A DNA stretch of 64,000 nucleotides from positions 33,914,001 to 33,978,000 of the forward strand of contig CM075943.1 in NCBI GenBank assembly GCA_038030265.1, read 5' to 3'. The translations under genes were made by a program, and so were the position numbers. Shown here one piece after another: positions 1-9,701 of the stretch (positions are counted from its first letter, which is position 1; every line of letters begins with the position of its first letter). Source of the DNA: Corythucha ciliata (taxonomy: Eukaryota; Arthropoda; Insecta; Hemiptera; Tingidae). The notes beneath the pieces are model-generated. The model saw nothing but the letters and a program-made list of their open reading frames with translations. It searched no databases and was not told the DNA's origin.

Positions 1-781
1 CTGCCAAATTATTCTTTTACCCTACAAATTACCGGTTACCGACGCAAGAGAGTCCCAGGCCAGGACACCAAAACGTTAAGTTTAAAGCATAAATTATGGT
101 TTTCTGGAGGCAAAATGGTCAGTTTTTTTACACTATAAAATCTGGAATAGAAGGCTTCAAAATTTTCAACCGAGGCGAAGGGGCTTCAAAAAGTTGGGTA
201 AGCTAATGGAATGAAGGTTGATGGCCAGAAATCAACCTCACGGAAAATTTGTGCTTAGCGTTTCAGAGTTTTCATTTTTTCTGACGAAAACTTTCAACTT
301 ATACGTACAGATTGGATGCGAACAAGTGTAGAAAAAAAAACTGGATGAAATTATACCTCATTTGCATTCGAAAGCGCTAAATTCACCATGGTACCAAAAT
401 CAAAATCCATCGAGACATAATTTTTTTAACATCTTTCTAGGATAACATCTTTTTCCCTAAATAAATGAGAGTAACTCGCGTTGTAACAGACTTTCTGTAA
501 TTTGTTGGCGATGGATTTGGGAAAAACACACTCTGCCACCTTGACAGACCCTGTCAGCACTCTGACAGAAAGTCAGGACTACCAATTTTCGTCATAAAAT
601 AACTATTTTCTGTCGCCTCGGCAGCTCCTTAAGATTGTACGATATGGGGATTTTTAATTTTCCATAAAAGTCAACCCCCGCTTGACCATACTACATCTGC
701 GCCTATCGACTTTCCTTGGATCAGAGAAACGTTTTCAACGTGTCCCATTCAAAATTACTCAAGAGCGTTTGTTAATTAATT
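1..781. other. Featureless AT-rich stretch
   Basis: I see no gene, RNA or clear repeat boundary here. Around 540-590 there are three close occurrences of a CTGACAG-type word, possibly related to the CTGTCA-rich minisatellite further on. Confidence 0.4.
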
Positions 782-1432
782 GGCAATTTTCCAGCAAAAA
801 TGACGATTTTTTTTCTAAAGAAGAAAAGAGTGCTTTTTCTCTTCAAAATCGCTTATTTTGACCTGCAAAATTCAAACAATCCTTGCGAATTTCAACATGC
901 TAAACGTCATGAAAACCTCACCGGCAGTGGACCTTTGAATGGAACTGACTCTGAACGCCCACCAAAGTATCAAAAAATGTCGCCCCTCAGCTGCTGGCTG
1001 TCAAATAGAGAGCATTTACTACAACGAAGTTCGACGTTTTTAGTTAATTTGCTAATATTGGACAAAAATTACCACTAACTGTGACTCTCTACTTTTATTT
1101 AGCCATTTCCGCACAATAATGCCTTTGGTGATGCTTTGGTGAGCCTTCACATTCAGTTCGATTCAAAGGACCGCTTCACCGTTCTCAAGCTCTATGTTTT
1201 CGTTGTGTGGTGTCTATGCAACCTATCAAAATGCTTCATTTTTCGAGGGAATACATTTGTTTGGTTGCTTGGACTCCACCACACAACGCAAACACAGTGC
1301 TTGTGAACAGGCTTTTAATGATTTTTATGATGTTGAAAATCGCAAGGATCGTTTGAATTTTGCTGGTTAAACCACCGATTTTGAAGAGCACTCTTTTTCC
1401 CAAAAATGGTAATTTCTGCCAAAAAAATCGCT
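782..1432. repeat. Foldback element, about 110-bp diverged arms
   Basis: The stretch at about 815-935 reappears as its reverse complement at about 1290-1405. Shared blocks include AAGAGTGCT, CTTCAAAATCG, GCAAAATTCAAAC and ATCCTTGCGA. This arrangement of two inverted arms around a unique centre fits a non-autonomous TIR or foldback transposon. The open frame at 800-1078 is simply the left arm read through, so I do not call it a gene. Exact ends and target duplication were not resolved. Confidence 0.6.
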
Positions 1433-1581
1433 ATTTTTTTTTAACGCTAAAAGAAAATGAGTAATTTTCATGAGTTTTCTACCAAAATTTCCCCGTCAGA
1501 AGGGCCCCACTTCAGAAGGGCCGAAATCCCGATTTGTTTTGCCTGAAACTCGAAAAGTACGCGTTCTAAGGACATTTTCCG

Positions 1582-1734
1582 TAAAGCTGGGTTTTCCTAT
1601 TGCGGCGCAAAACGCTTAGCGAGCGCAGCGTATTTTACATTTATTCCTAGTTACTACAGGATCACTTTTCGACTGGGAAACAATTTAAATGACGTTGAGC
1701 TGAGCGTTTTGTGCTGCTAGGAAAATCCGGCTTA
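1582..1734. mobile_element. Short TIR MITE (about 153 bp)
   Basis: The left end carries AAGCTGGGTTTTCCTA followed by GCGCAAAACGCT. The right end carries the reverse complement with a few changes (AGCGTTTTGTGC, TAGGAAAATCCGGCTTAA). The inverted repeats are about 40 bp and the interior has no coding capacity. Superfamily is uncertain because the target duplication is ambiguous. Confidence 0.6.
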
Positions 1735-2429
1735 AGACGTTGTAGAGCGCTGAATTTCCTTCAGAATTCAAAAACCCTCTACATTTGAAGACCAGCAGCC
1801 AGGTAACTTGTCAGTGACACAATTCCAGAGTTAATGACATTTTAAGGTGTTGATTCAGGATGTATAACGGATTTCACACGAGTTTTCCACCTACATTTCA
1901 AAGTGGAAACATCTTGGAGGGTACTTTACCCTAGTACCCTGCAAAAAGTTAAGGTGCATCTGATTTTCTTCGAAAACAGGACGGGCGTATTCATCGGTCT
2001 AATAGGTTCCAAGGTGTAGCCCTTTACATTAATGATTCATTTCTCAACACGAAAAAATTCTGCACGATCTCATACATGTAGAGGTGAGGCTACGAAATTG
2101 GCATTGCTGGGGAGGGGGTAGCCTTTGTATTATGGGAGAATCGACAAATAAGATTGCCAACCACCGTTTGTCTCAGGAAATAGTCGTGATATTCTTTCTA
2201 TCTTTCTTAAAAAATTAACTTTTCTGATATCCTGGGGGAGGGGTAGTTATCCCCATTACCCTCCCCCCCCCTATGGATCTACCCCTGATCTGATGATTCG
2301 TGCCCTAACGATCACCCAAATGACTATTTCACTTTTCACGCACTAATAATTTTATTGTAAACTCAGTCACTGACGAGAATTCGGGTTTCAGACTATGGAT
2401 TTTCTTGACCCCTCCTGGGCTGTCCGGTT
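1735..2429. other. No recognised feature
   Basis: Nothing supported. The stretch contains C-rich runs near 2260 and otherwise ordinary AT-rich sequence. Confidence 0.4.
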
Positions 2430-2960
2430 GAGCTGTCATTTTCGTCCTTAAAACTGTCAATTTCATCTTAAAATACTCTCAAATTCGCCCCAGAAACTGA
2501 CAGTTTCGACTTAGAATCTGTCAATTTCCTCCAACATAACAAAAGATCACAAAACTTGATTACGAGATACAGCAGCAGACAATTCGGGCTCACAACATGG
2601 GGTTTTTGGGACCTTTCACCTGCAACAGTCGAGTACTAAAAACTCAAACAACCCCGTCATGTAAACTGTCAATTTCGGCCCGGAAACTGTCAATTTCACC
2701 CGAGAATAACTGTCCTGGGAACTGTAAACCAGTGGAAACTATCAATGTCTACCTAACATTGTCAATTTTGTCCCTATAAACTGTTAATTTCGTCATTCTA
2801 AAACTGCCAATTTCGTTTTACAAACTGTCAACTTCGTCCTCGAGACTGCCAATTTCGTGTTAGAAACTGTCAACTTTTTTCGGAAAATGACGGTTTGTAA
2901 GCCCCTTCACCGGAAACAGTCGAGTACCTAGAAACTTTCTATTTCGTTATTCAAAACTCA
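2430..2960. repeat. Degenerate minisatellite, unit AAACTGTCAATTTCGTCC
   Basis: A word close to AAACTGTCAATTTCG recurs more than ten times, about every 25-35 bp, with substitutions and small indels. Some units are inverted (CTGACAGTTTCG near 2500). A phrase near 2585-2640, with GGGACCTTTCACCTGCAACAGTCGAGTAC, is echoed near 2900. The short frame at 2597-2779 is the array translated and not a gene. Confidence 0.75.
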
Positions 2961-2989
2961 TGAAACCATAAATTGGCGATTAATAGAAT

Positions 2990-3260
2990 TCAGCTGAGAA
3001 TTAATGCGTGATTTTTATAGGCGAAAATTGTAGCGGCTTATCCCATTTTAGCCCAAAATTGAGATGATTTACCTCAATTTTAGCCGCAAAGGAGCGGTTT
3101 TTTCAATTTCAGCCATGAAAAAACGATTTTCCCTAGTTTAAGTTGCAAATTAGCTCTGTTTTTAAATTTCATTCGTGAATCAGCGCTTTTGCACAAGCTG
3201 TGAGTGAGCCCTTTTTTTCAATTTCAGCCGTGAATTAGCGGTTTTTTGGGACATCCTAAT
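2990..3260 (+). repeat. AATTAGCG minisatellite array (degenerate)
   Basis: Repeats of the type TCAATTTTAGCCGTGAATTAGCG separated by T-rich spacers, unit roughly 35-60 bp with heavy divergence. The same family recurs at 3.96, 4.82, 24.6, 32.4, 55.2 and 56.6 kb in this orientation and at 25.6, 46.2 and 58.1 kb inverted. Confidence 0.75.
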
Positions 3261-3267
3261 TTACTAT

Positions 3268-3401
3268 GGGCCAATTTCACCACCGGGAGTTAGGTTGGAG
3301 TTACCTAACTCTAACATTGTTTACATAAATAGTGACGCCTTTTTTCAGCTAATTCTGAGTTAACGTAACTCAAACCTTAACTCTCGGTGGTGAAATCCAC
3401 C
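3268..3401. mobile_element. MITE with TTTCACCACCGGGAGTTA ends
   Basis: The left arm reads GGGCCAATTTCACCACCGGG then AGTTAGGTTGGAGTTACCTAACTC. The right arm is the matching reverse complement (AACTCTCGGTGGTGAAATCCACC). The total is about 134 bp and non-coding. The outer word resembles the ends of the 45203-45350 element (GGCCCATTTTCACCAAC), so both may be PIF/Harbinger-type MITEs. That assignment is inference. Confidence 0.65.
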
Positions 3402-3544
3402 ATAACACACAAAAAAAATCACTCGGCACCCCTAAAAAATTTAAATTTCCATATTTTTCAAGAGCCAGAATGATTCAAATGATTCAATACATCATCTGCA
3501 GATGCCTGCGTCAACAGAACGAGAAATATCCCAACTTACATGAA

Positions 3545-3865
3545 TGCTACCTCCCCCTGCGCCTAAATCGAAAAATGTCAAACAAAGCGTCCGGCACCCC
3601 GCAAAATAATTACTTTTTTGATATTTTCCTACGCTCGTAAGTACTGTAAAAACAAAAAAACAACAAAAAAGTAATTATTTTGAGGGGTGCCGGACGTTTT
3701 GTTTGACATTTTCCGACTTGTGCGGGAAACGGGGAAGGTAACCCAAGTACTCATTTTTCTGCACTTTTCTGCCTTTTGGGTAGTAGTTACCATTTGTGTA
3801 GAAAAATACCAAAAAAGTAATTATTTTGCGGGGTGCCGGACGTTTTGTTTGACATTTTCCTATAC
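3545..3865. repeat. Three copies of a 50-bp unit, one inverted
   Basis: The unit AAAAAGTAATTATTTT(G/C)(A/C)GGGGTGCCGGACG followed by TTTTGTTTGACATTTTCC occurs on the plus strand at about 3665-3717 and 3809-3863, and inverted at about 3573-3625. The first two form a hairpin whose arms extend outward into TACCT and CCCC blocks. The opposed short frames at 3687-3917 and 3787-3975 arise from it and are not genes. Confidence 0.7.
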
Positions 3866-3959
3866 TTTGGCGCAGTGGGAGATGCCGTGTGTACTGGGAT
3901 TTTTCTCGTTCTGTTGATGGGGTAGCGTCTATGGTATCTCAATTTTATCTTCAAATTAT

Positions 3960-4215
3960 GAGTGCTCTTACTCAATTTTGTCAGCGAACTAGCAATTTTT
4001 TACAATTTCAGCCGTGAAAATGAGATTTTATTCTCAATTTTAGCCACGAATTATCGCTTTTTCTTAATTTTATCCCCGAGTTAGCGATTTTGTACATCTT
4101 GATAACCTAAAAATTTAAATTTTTTCATTTAAGCTTTCCGGGGCCCTATACAAACGGAGTCCCGGGGTGGCCCTTCGCCATTACCACAGTACACGCTGGA
4201 GATATATTCTATGCA
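3960..4215 (+). repeat. AATTAGCG array and its downstream flank
   Basis: About four degenerate units occupy 3980-4100. They are followed by a T-rich tract (AACCTAAAAATTTAAATTTTTTCATTTAAG) and a GC-rich word CCGGGGTGGCCC near 4165. The same order (array, CCTAGAAAT...TTTTTTTCATTTTTAAGG, then CCGGGGTGGTCC) appears at 33.1-33.2 kb. The arrays therefore belong to a longer defined repeat. Confidence 0.6.
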
Positions 4216-4401
4216 GCTACCGCGTGATGTTATGTTTGAAACTGTACGGGAACATTTGATTTTACGAATGACAGAAATAAAATCTTTAAAAGCTTGAACG
4301 ACCAATTTTCCTGTCCAAAGTACATGTTTTGAATACATTTCGCAATTTGTACACAAAACCTGTTTCAATGCAGCTATATACAAAAGACAGCTATTTTTGC
4401 C

Positions 4402-4485
4402 CCTTTCTTTCTTTCTTTTTATTTATTTATGTATTTCTTTCCTTCTTTCTTTCTTTCTTTCTTTATTTCTTTCTTTCTTTTTCTC
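4402..4485. repeat. TTTC microsatellite
   Basis: Imperfect (TTTC)n with some TTTA units. The Phe/Leu/Ser-rich frames at 4329-4615 are this microsatellite translated, not a gene. Confidence 0.9.
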
Positions 4486-4819
4486 ACTACCATTTCCCAG
4501 TTCCAAGAGTTATGTATGGGGTTCCAAAAAAGAAGCAGTCAAATGCTGGAAAAACTTGCTATCCAAAGGAATTAAGAAGACCCTTCATAAAGTTTCTCGT
4601 CAGGTAAAGGATTAGTGCTATTTTTATGCGGTCAATATAGGAGAGCACCCAGGTAGTGTGCTCTCCTTACAAGATTTTCACTCGTGCGCTCCTTTTACGT
4701 GCCCTTCTTGCACGGAATCGTCATTTTGACCCATTAACAGTGCGCAATTACCAGAAGACATATTGCCTTCTATTTAAAAAAAAAAAAAAACCTGAACGTA
4801 CGTACGCTATTTTATTGCT

Positions 4820-4965
4820 TTTTGCCAATGTCAGCCTCGAAATTGTGTGCAGAAACCTACAATTTTATCCGCGAATTATCGCTTTTCTACATTTTAGCGC
4901 ATTAGCTGCATATTATTTTCTATTTTGGCCCCGAATCTTATTCTGATTCCAATTCTTATTCTCAA
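4820..4965 (+). repeat. AATTAGCG minisatellite fragment
   Basis: A few degenerate units (CGCGAATTATCGC, TAGCGCATTAGCTG, TTTTGGCCCCGAA, CTCAATTTTAAGG) lead directly into the palindromic half-element that follows. Confidence 0.6.
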
Positions 4966-5406
4966 TTTTAAGGCTAAAGTGGACGACAAGTGTGCGAGAG
5001 AGACAGAATACAGTCATATATGCGGCACCTCTCACGGCTTGAAAAATTGACCGATTTTAGTTTTTTCAACGGATTCTTACTAGTTGAAAGCATAGAAAAT
5101 TCGGAAATTAGGTCCGTGATTTTTAAATTGAGTGTAAATGTGAAATTTGGAATTTAAATTTTTTTGAAATATTTTTTTGGACAAAACTGCCTTATACCAA
5201 GAAGCAGCAGAATATTCGGGAAACAAATCATTTTGGGTTTTTGATTTTGCTCCATAAACATCGCCCGAAAAAGAAAAGTACGACTTCAAAGAGAAAAGCC
5301 GCCTCAAGAGCTAAGAGTGAGAGAGAGGACTCTTGGAGGCTGAAGCGGGAGGGATCACCCGCTCACTCAAGAGGGTGGCCGATACACCCACCATTCTGTA
5401 GTGTCC
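4966..5406. repeat. Half of a palindromic foldback element
   Basis: This begins at AAGGCTAAAGT, the centre of the palindrome seen complete at 13145-13990 and 19745-20490. It then follows only one arm outward (GAAAAATTGACCGATTTTAG, GCCTTATACCAAGAAGCAGC, AAAGAGAAAAGCCGCCTC). The other arm is missing. The hAT transposon at 5415 begins just beyond its outer end. The minus-strand frame at 5080-5307 is part of the arm and matches frames in the other two copies. Confidence 0.75.
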
Positions 5407-5414
5407 CCCTGGGC

Positions 5415-6822
5415 TAGGGTTGCCATACGTCCCGGTTTACCGGGACATGTCACCAGTTTATAAACTTAGTCCCGGTCGTCCCAGTAGGCCTGTCAAGTGT
5501 CCCGGTCGAATAGAATTTCCAAGTGCAGGTCAAACCATAAAAAGGGACGCTAGCGCTAGCGGTGGATCTTTGAGGAACCCCGCCCGATTCCCGTCATCTT
5601 ATCTCTTATCAGTGCTTGTCAACCTACCTTGCCTTGCTGTCAACCGGCTGTTTACACTGAATGAACGTCTAAAAGATTTCTGTGCAGAAGCTGAAGTAAC
5701 TCATGCAAATGTTCTGTCTCACTCCAGAACAAGATGGTTATCTTTGTTGCCGGCGATTGAACGTATTTTAAAACTATGGGAACCCTTGAAAGAGTTTTTC
5801 CTTGCAGAGACTAAACCTCCGAAAGTCATAATAGAGTTCTTCCGAAACCCGATTTCGCAAATTTACTTTCTGTTTCTACACAGCCAATCGTTCCTATTTG
5901 AGAAACAAATCAAGAAAATTGAAAAATCGAACGTAACTATCATAGAAGTTAGAGAACACATGAACAGCCTTGAAAATACTCTCAGGGAACGAAAAGAAGC
6001 CAAGTTTTTGGGAATTCATACTAAAGCTGAGTACGACAGGTTGAAGAAAGATTCTGGGCATTCAGATTTGATACAAATATTTGATGAAGAAATTGATAAC
6101 TACTACAAAACGGGACTGGAATATTTGGAGCAATGGAGCCATCCTCTCGCTAAATTTGATGTATTTTCTTGGATGAGTTTGACAAACTCCCCTCAATGGC
6201 AGGATGTTGAAAAGGCGGTACTATATCTAAAAGAGAAAGGTGTAACTATCACAGCTATCACAGATGCTTGCTTTGAAGAAGTATCGTACCTCATCAACTT
6301 CATCGAAAAACGTAAAAATGACGAAAAGTGGACAAAAAAAGACATGCACGAAAAATGGTTGCATTTATTTCATGAAACTGAAGAGTCGGAGAGAAAAATC
6401 AATTTACTTGTGATGTGTCAATATTTGTACGCCATTCCTGGTCATAATGCGAATGTTGAGAGGATATTTTCTCAAATAGATTCCCAGTGGACCAAAGATC
6501 GAAATCGGCTTCACATCGACACGGTGGAAAGCATCATTCAGTGCAAGTACAATTTCAACATGACTTGTTCTGATTTTCACAAATACGTTATGGGGAAACC
6601 GGAGCTCTTGAAGCAAGTCAAGAAGACGGAAAAATATAAGAACATTTGAATCGCTTTTGAAAACATTATGAATGTAATTTAGTTCCTGTTGAAGTGAAAT
6701 CTATGTCATGAGTTCTAAGTCATTTCCAACTTCATTTATTATTCTACCTGAATAAATATCTTTGTTAGATATATTCATCTGTTTGTGTCCCGGTGAGTAC
6801 CTAGACTATTATGGCAACCCTA
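5415..6822 (+). mobile_element. hAT transposon with exact 8-bp target duplication
   Basis: The ends are TAGGGTTGCCATA and its reverse complement TATGGCAACCCTA, 13 bp each. The element is flanked on both sides by CCCTGGGC (5407-5414 and 6823-6830), the 8-bp target duplication expected of hAT elements. GTCCCGG/CCGGGAC words are clustered just inside both ends (about 5430-5510 and near 6787), resembling the subterminal repeats that hAT transposases bind. At 1408 bp it is much shorter than an autonomous hAT element, which fits the truncated transposase inside. The exact duplication suggests fairly recent insertion. Confidence 0.92.
5447..6649 (+). pseudogene. hAT transposase, N-terminal half missing
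   Basis: From about 5640 to the stop at 6647-6649 the frame reads as the C-terminal part of an insect hAT transposase. It has an RTRWLSLLPAIERIL block near 5730, a long helical insertion region, and a C-terminal dimerisation segment (Dimer_Tnp_hAT type). The dimerisation segment includes NANVERIFS near 6450, which carries the family's catalytic Glu, and then WTKDRNRL. Family members are about 550-700 residues with an N-terminal BED zinc finger and the first catalytic Asp. Both are absent here, and only about 225 bp separate the left end from the homologous part. The frame is otherwise uninterrupted. ATG at 5447 is the first in-frame ATG, but residues before about 5640 look non-homologous. The product could not catalyse transposition; whether it is expressed is unknown. 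Confidence 0.85.
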
Positions 6823-7139
6823 CCCTGGGCGAATTATCTTCCAAAAAATGACCTTGAGTGAACTAGGGTTTTTTTAAATCGTTTTTTCTAATCCTTTTGA
6901 CTTACTATACGCGGTGTAGGTAAAGAAATTCCGCGCATTGTGACCACTGGCACGAGCCATCAGAACTAATCAGAACTAAATCAGTAGCATATTGAGGAAG
7001 GGTGTTTCATAACGAGGTTCAAAAGTTTTAGGAATTATTTTATTTTTTCGAAAAGTCCGCTCTCGCTCGCTATTTTTTATCGATCTGAAAATCACGTTAT
7101 ATCATTAAGGGGGCATGGTTTTATTAGTTGCGCTTGTCA

Positions 7140-7435
7140 AGCATGTTTGACGTTTGACGCCACACCCACACGGTCAATCTTGCCGTCAAGCTTCAACTTC
7201 AAACGCGCACCCAAGCTTCAGCAGTGTCCCAATACCCTTTTTTCTCGATGGTTTGAAGGTTTGTTGGATTGAAACACACACACACGATCAAATCTGTTTG
7301 CCAAACCTCATGTTTGCGAGAAAATTTTCTGGCAGTCACTGAAAACCGCCAAATGTGATGTCAAACCTTCAAACATGACTCCACACACGATCAAACCTGC
7401 TTGTCAAGGATGTTTGATCGTGTGTGGCTTTAGGC
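7140..7435. repeat. Hairpin-rich repeat, GATCGTGTGTGG words
   Basis: CCACACACGATCAAAC at 7381-7396 is perfectly complementary to GTTTGATCGTGTGTGG at 7412-7427 with a 15-bp loop. Related words (CACACACGATCAAA, CATGTTTGACG) recur from 7140 onward. This is probably a degraded MITE or a cluster of short inverted repeats. The frame at 7154-7342 is not convincing as coding. Confidence 0.55.
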
Positions 7436-7559
7436 GAGTTCCAAGGAATTATCATATCTTGGTTTATCATTCATTCTGAACGTAGTTGACTTTTTTAAGA
7501 TACAGCCGTTGAAAATTTTGGTTTATTATATTCATTATGAATAAAACACCTATGTTTTC

Positions 7560-7872
7560 GGTCAGAACAAAATTTTTACAACCCACCCTCAAACTTTTTC
7601 TGTGTACGTTTCAACATGTCTAGATTCGATTTCTGCAATGTCCGTCCGGGCCATATCTTCCCCTAGGATTGCTCGAAAAAACTCCTTCATTCGCACATAA
7701 ACTCCACTTGGGATCTAGTTGGTCCTAACAGCTGATCAGTTCAAAATGGGGGTTTTCAAAGGTTTTGAAATAATAGGGGTGTGGGGTGTGGGGTGTCGAT
7801 TTTCGTGTAATTTCAAGCCGGATTTGGCTACAGTTATGAATAATAAACCCATGTGTAAAATTTGCAGCGTTT
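7560..7872 (+). repeat. Diverged third copy of the 23.9/55.9-kb repeat
   Basis: Shared landmarks in order are CCGTCCGGGCCATATCTT, CCTAGGATTGCTCGAAAAAA, TCTAGTTGGTCCTAACA, TGATCAGTT, GTGTGGGGTGTCGATTTTC and ATGAATAATAAACCCA. It is clearly more diverged than the 23.9- and 55.9-kb copies are from each other, so it is the oldest of the three. Confidence 0.8.
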
Positions 7873-7989
7873 TTATCCGTAATTATAACTCTACTATTCT
7901 TCAGGCTCTGGTTCTCGAATGGGCATATAAAAATGTCTCACGATCAGTGTTTGGTTTCACTCAGAACAAAGCAAAAGAATTTCACTTTT

Positions 7990-8375
7990 TTGACCAAAAA
8001 ACGCAACTCAACTACGTTTTTCAAGTATACTGAATTTGCTAAAATTTGAGACCTGATGCAGCTCTGTAGGCAGTAGGCAAGATACAGCGCTTCAAAATTG
8101 GTAATTTGTTTTGCCAAAATGATGAAATTTTTGGCTTTGTTTTGTGTGAAACCTACCACTGAGCAATGTTCTCACACAAATCGTACGCTAACAGCGCCTA
8201 ACGAAGTTTTAAAGGGAGCTTTTCAACTTTTTATAAACTTAAAACTTCTTTGAAAAACCACAAATTACCAATTTTGAAGAGCTGTATTCTGGCTACTATC
8301 TGACCTATAGAGCTGGGCCATGTCTCAAATTGTAGCGAATTTAATCTACTTGAAAATTGTAGTTCGCGTGTTTTA
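7990..8375. repeat. Foldback element, about 110-bp arms
   Basis: The stretch 8004-8108 (TTTTCAAGTA, AAATTTGAGAC, GCAGCTCT, CTTCAAAATTGGTAATTTG) is mirrored as a reverse complement at about 8263-8370. The arms are diverged and the centre is non-coding. The opposed open frames at 7719-8033 and 7944-8159 are by-products of the arms. Confidence 0.65.
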
Positions 8376-8520
8376 AGCTGTGCATAATGATAGCTTTGAT
8401 AACCTATTTACGAGTTCGGGAGTCTGTCATGTCGTATCTGGGGCCTAAGGATTTTATTATATGTATACTTATTAATAGCTAATTAAAGTCCTTGATTTGG
8501 GACATGAATTTAACCGGTAT

Positions 8521-9636
8521 GTACCGCCGCATGGGTTTGGGTTTCTCAACACTTCGGAGGGGGGGGGGGAACTCAAACACTTCCACCAGTCAACTGCACA
8601 GTCCTACGAGAAAATTTTATTAATCCACTCCAACACGGGTCGGGTTTCAATGAATGAATGAATCACGTCGAGTGAAGCGGATGCCTACAAAAAAAACAAA
8701 AACGAACAAGGAAAAAAAACAACAAAGTAAACAGAACTCACCCTAGTCTAGATACACACAAAAATCGCAACCACAAAAAAACGACAAAGCAACCCAAACA
8801 ACAACGTAAAGATGGACCGACCGCTCGGTCCAACCAACAACCAATGAAAAACCAATGGAACGAAACCAATGTACCCTAACAGTTGGGGGGGGGGGGACGA
8901 AACCTGGACCAACGGACCGCCGCTGCCACCAATGTACCGTCGTATGGGTCTGGGTTCAGGGAGTCGACAAAGAGTAACAAAGAGGTACCTTTACCCCGTG
9001 ATGTACGTTTATTATTTACAGTCTGACTCACCTTTCCCCAGGCCTGACGGCCTGCGGTAGCGTGTACACGAGCTGGCGCGAGGGCTGGTCGCGAGGCTTC
9101 GCCCCCCCCCCCTGCACGGATGTGCGTCCCTGACTCTAAGCTGTCCCCCAACTCTAGCAGTCAACTCGACTCCGTCCCCCCTGGGTTTTTATACTAAACC
9201 CCGAGGACATGTTTTTAAAACCCTAAGTGTTGTGGATAACAAGCAGTTTCCTCAAGGATTTGTTGACGCTATCGGGTCATTCTCTCCCGCTCGTCCCTGA
9301 GCTCGCCGGGTCCATTCACCGAGCGGTGAACAATTTCCCGGACCGAGCTCCTTTTCTCTATCGCTTAACATAACGCCCTTTTTAGGCCGTTACAGGTAGA
9401 ACATAGTCCTGAAACTGGTCTTATTCGATAGGTTTTATGGGGATGATTACAATTTACACCTGTTGCATAAGACCATTTTCTGGACTTCGTTTTTCCGGTT
9501 AATTTAAATTTCCCAAATTTCGTGAGTTTGACGAGCCACAGAGGGCAAATGCCCCTGGCAGACACCGGAAGACGACCATATTCGTAATCAGCTCCGTAAC
9601 ACCTTTCGAAGGAAACCAGTTTCAGGACTATGTTCT
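8521..9636. other. Interior of the outer element
   Basis: This part is GC-richer than its surroundings. A block at about 8519-8545 (ATGTACCGCCGCATGGGT) recurs near 8931 as ATGTACCGTCGTATGGGT, suggesting an internal duplication or the ends of an embedded repeat. G and C runs of about 10-13 bases lie at about 8562, 8884 and 9104. The short frames at 8869-9151 and 9365-9649 match nothing I recognise. Confidence 0.4.
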
Positions 9637-9701
9637 CGGTTAAATTCATGTTCTATTAAGGACTTTAATTAACTATAAAATCCTTAGGCCCCAGGTACAG
9701 C

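Noticed and set aside
4329..4615. Phe/Leu-rich membrane-like frames
   Set aside because: They are produced by the TTTC microsatellite at 4402-4485.
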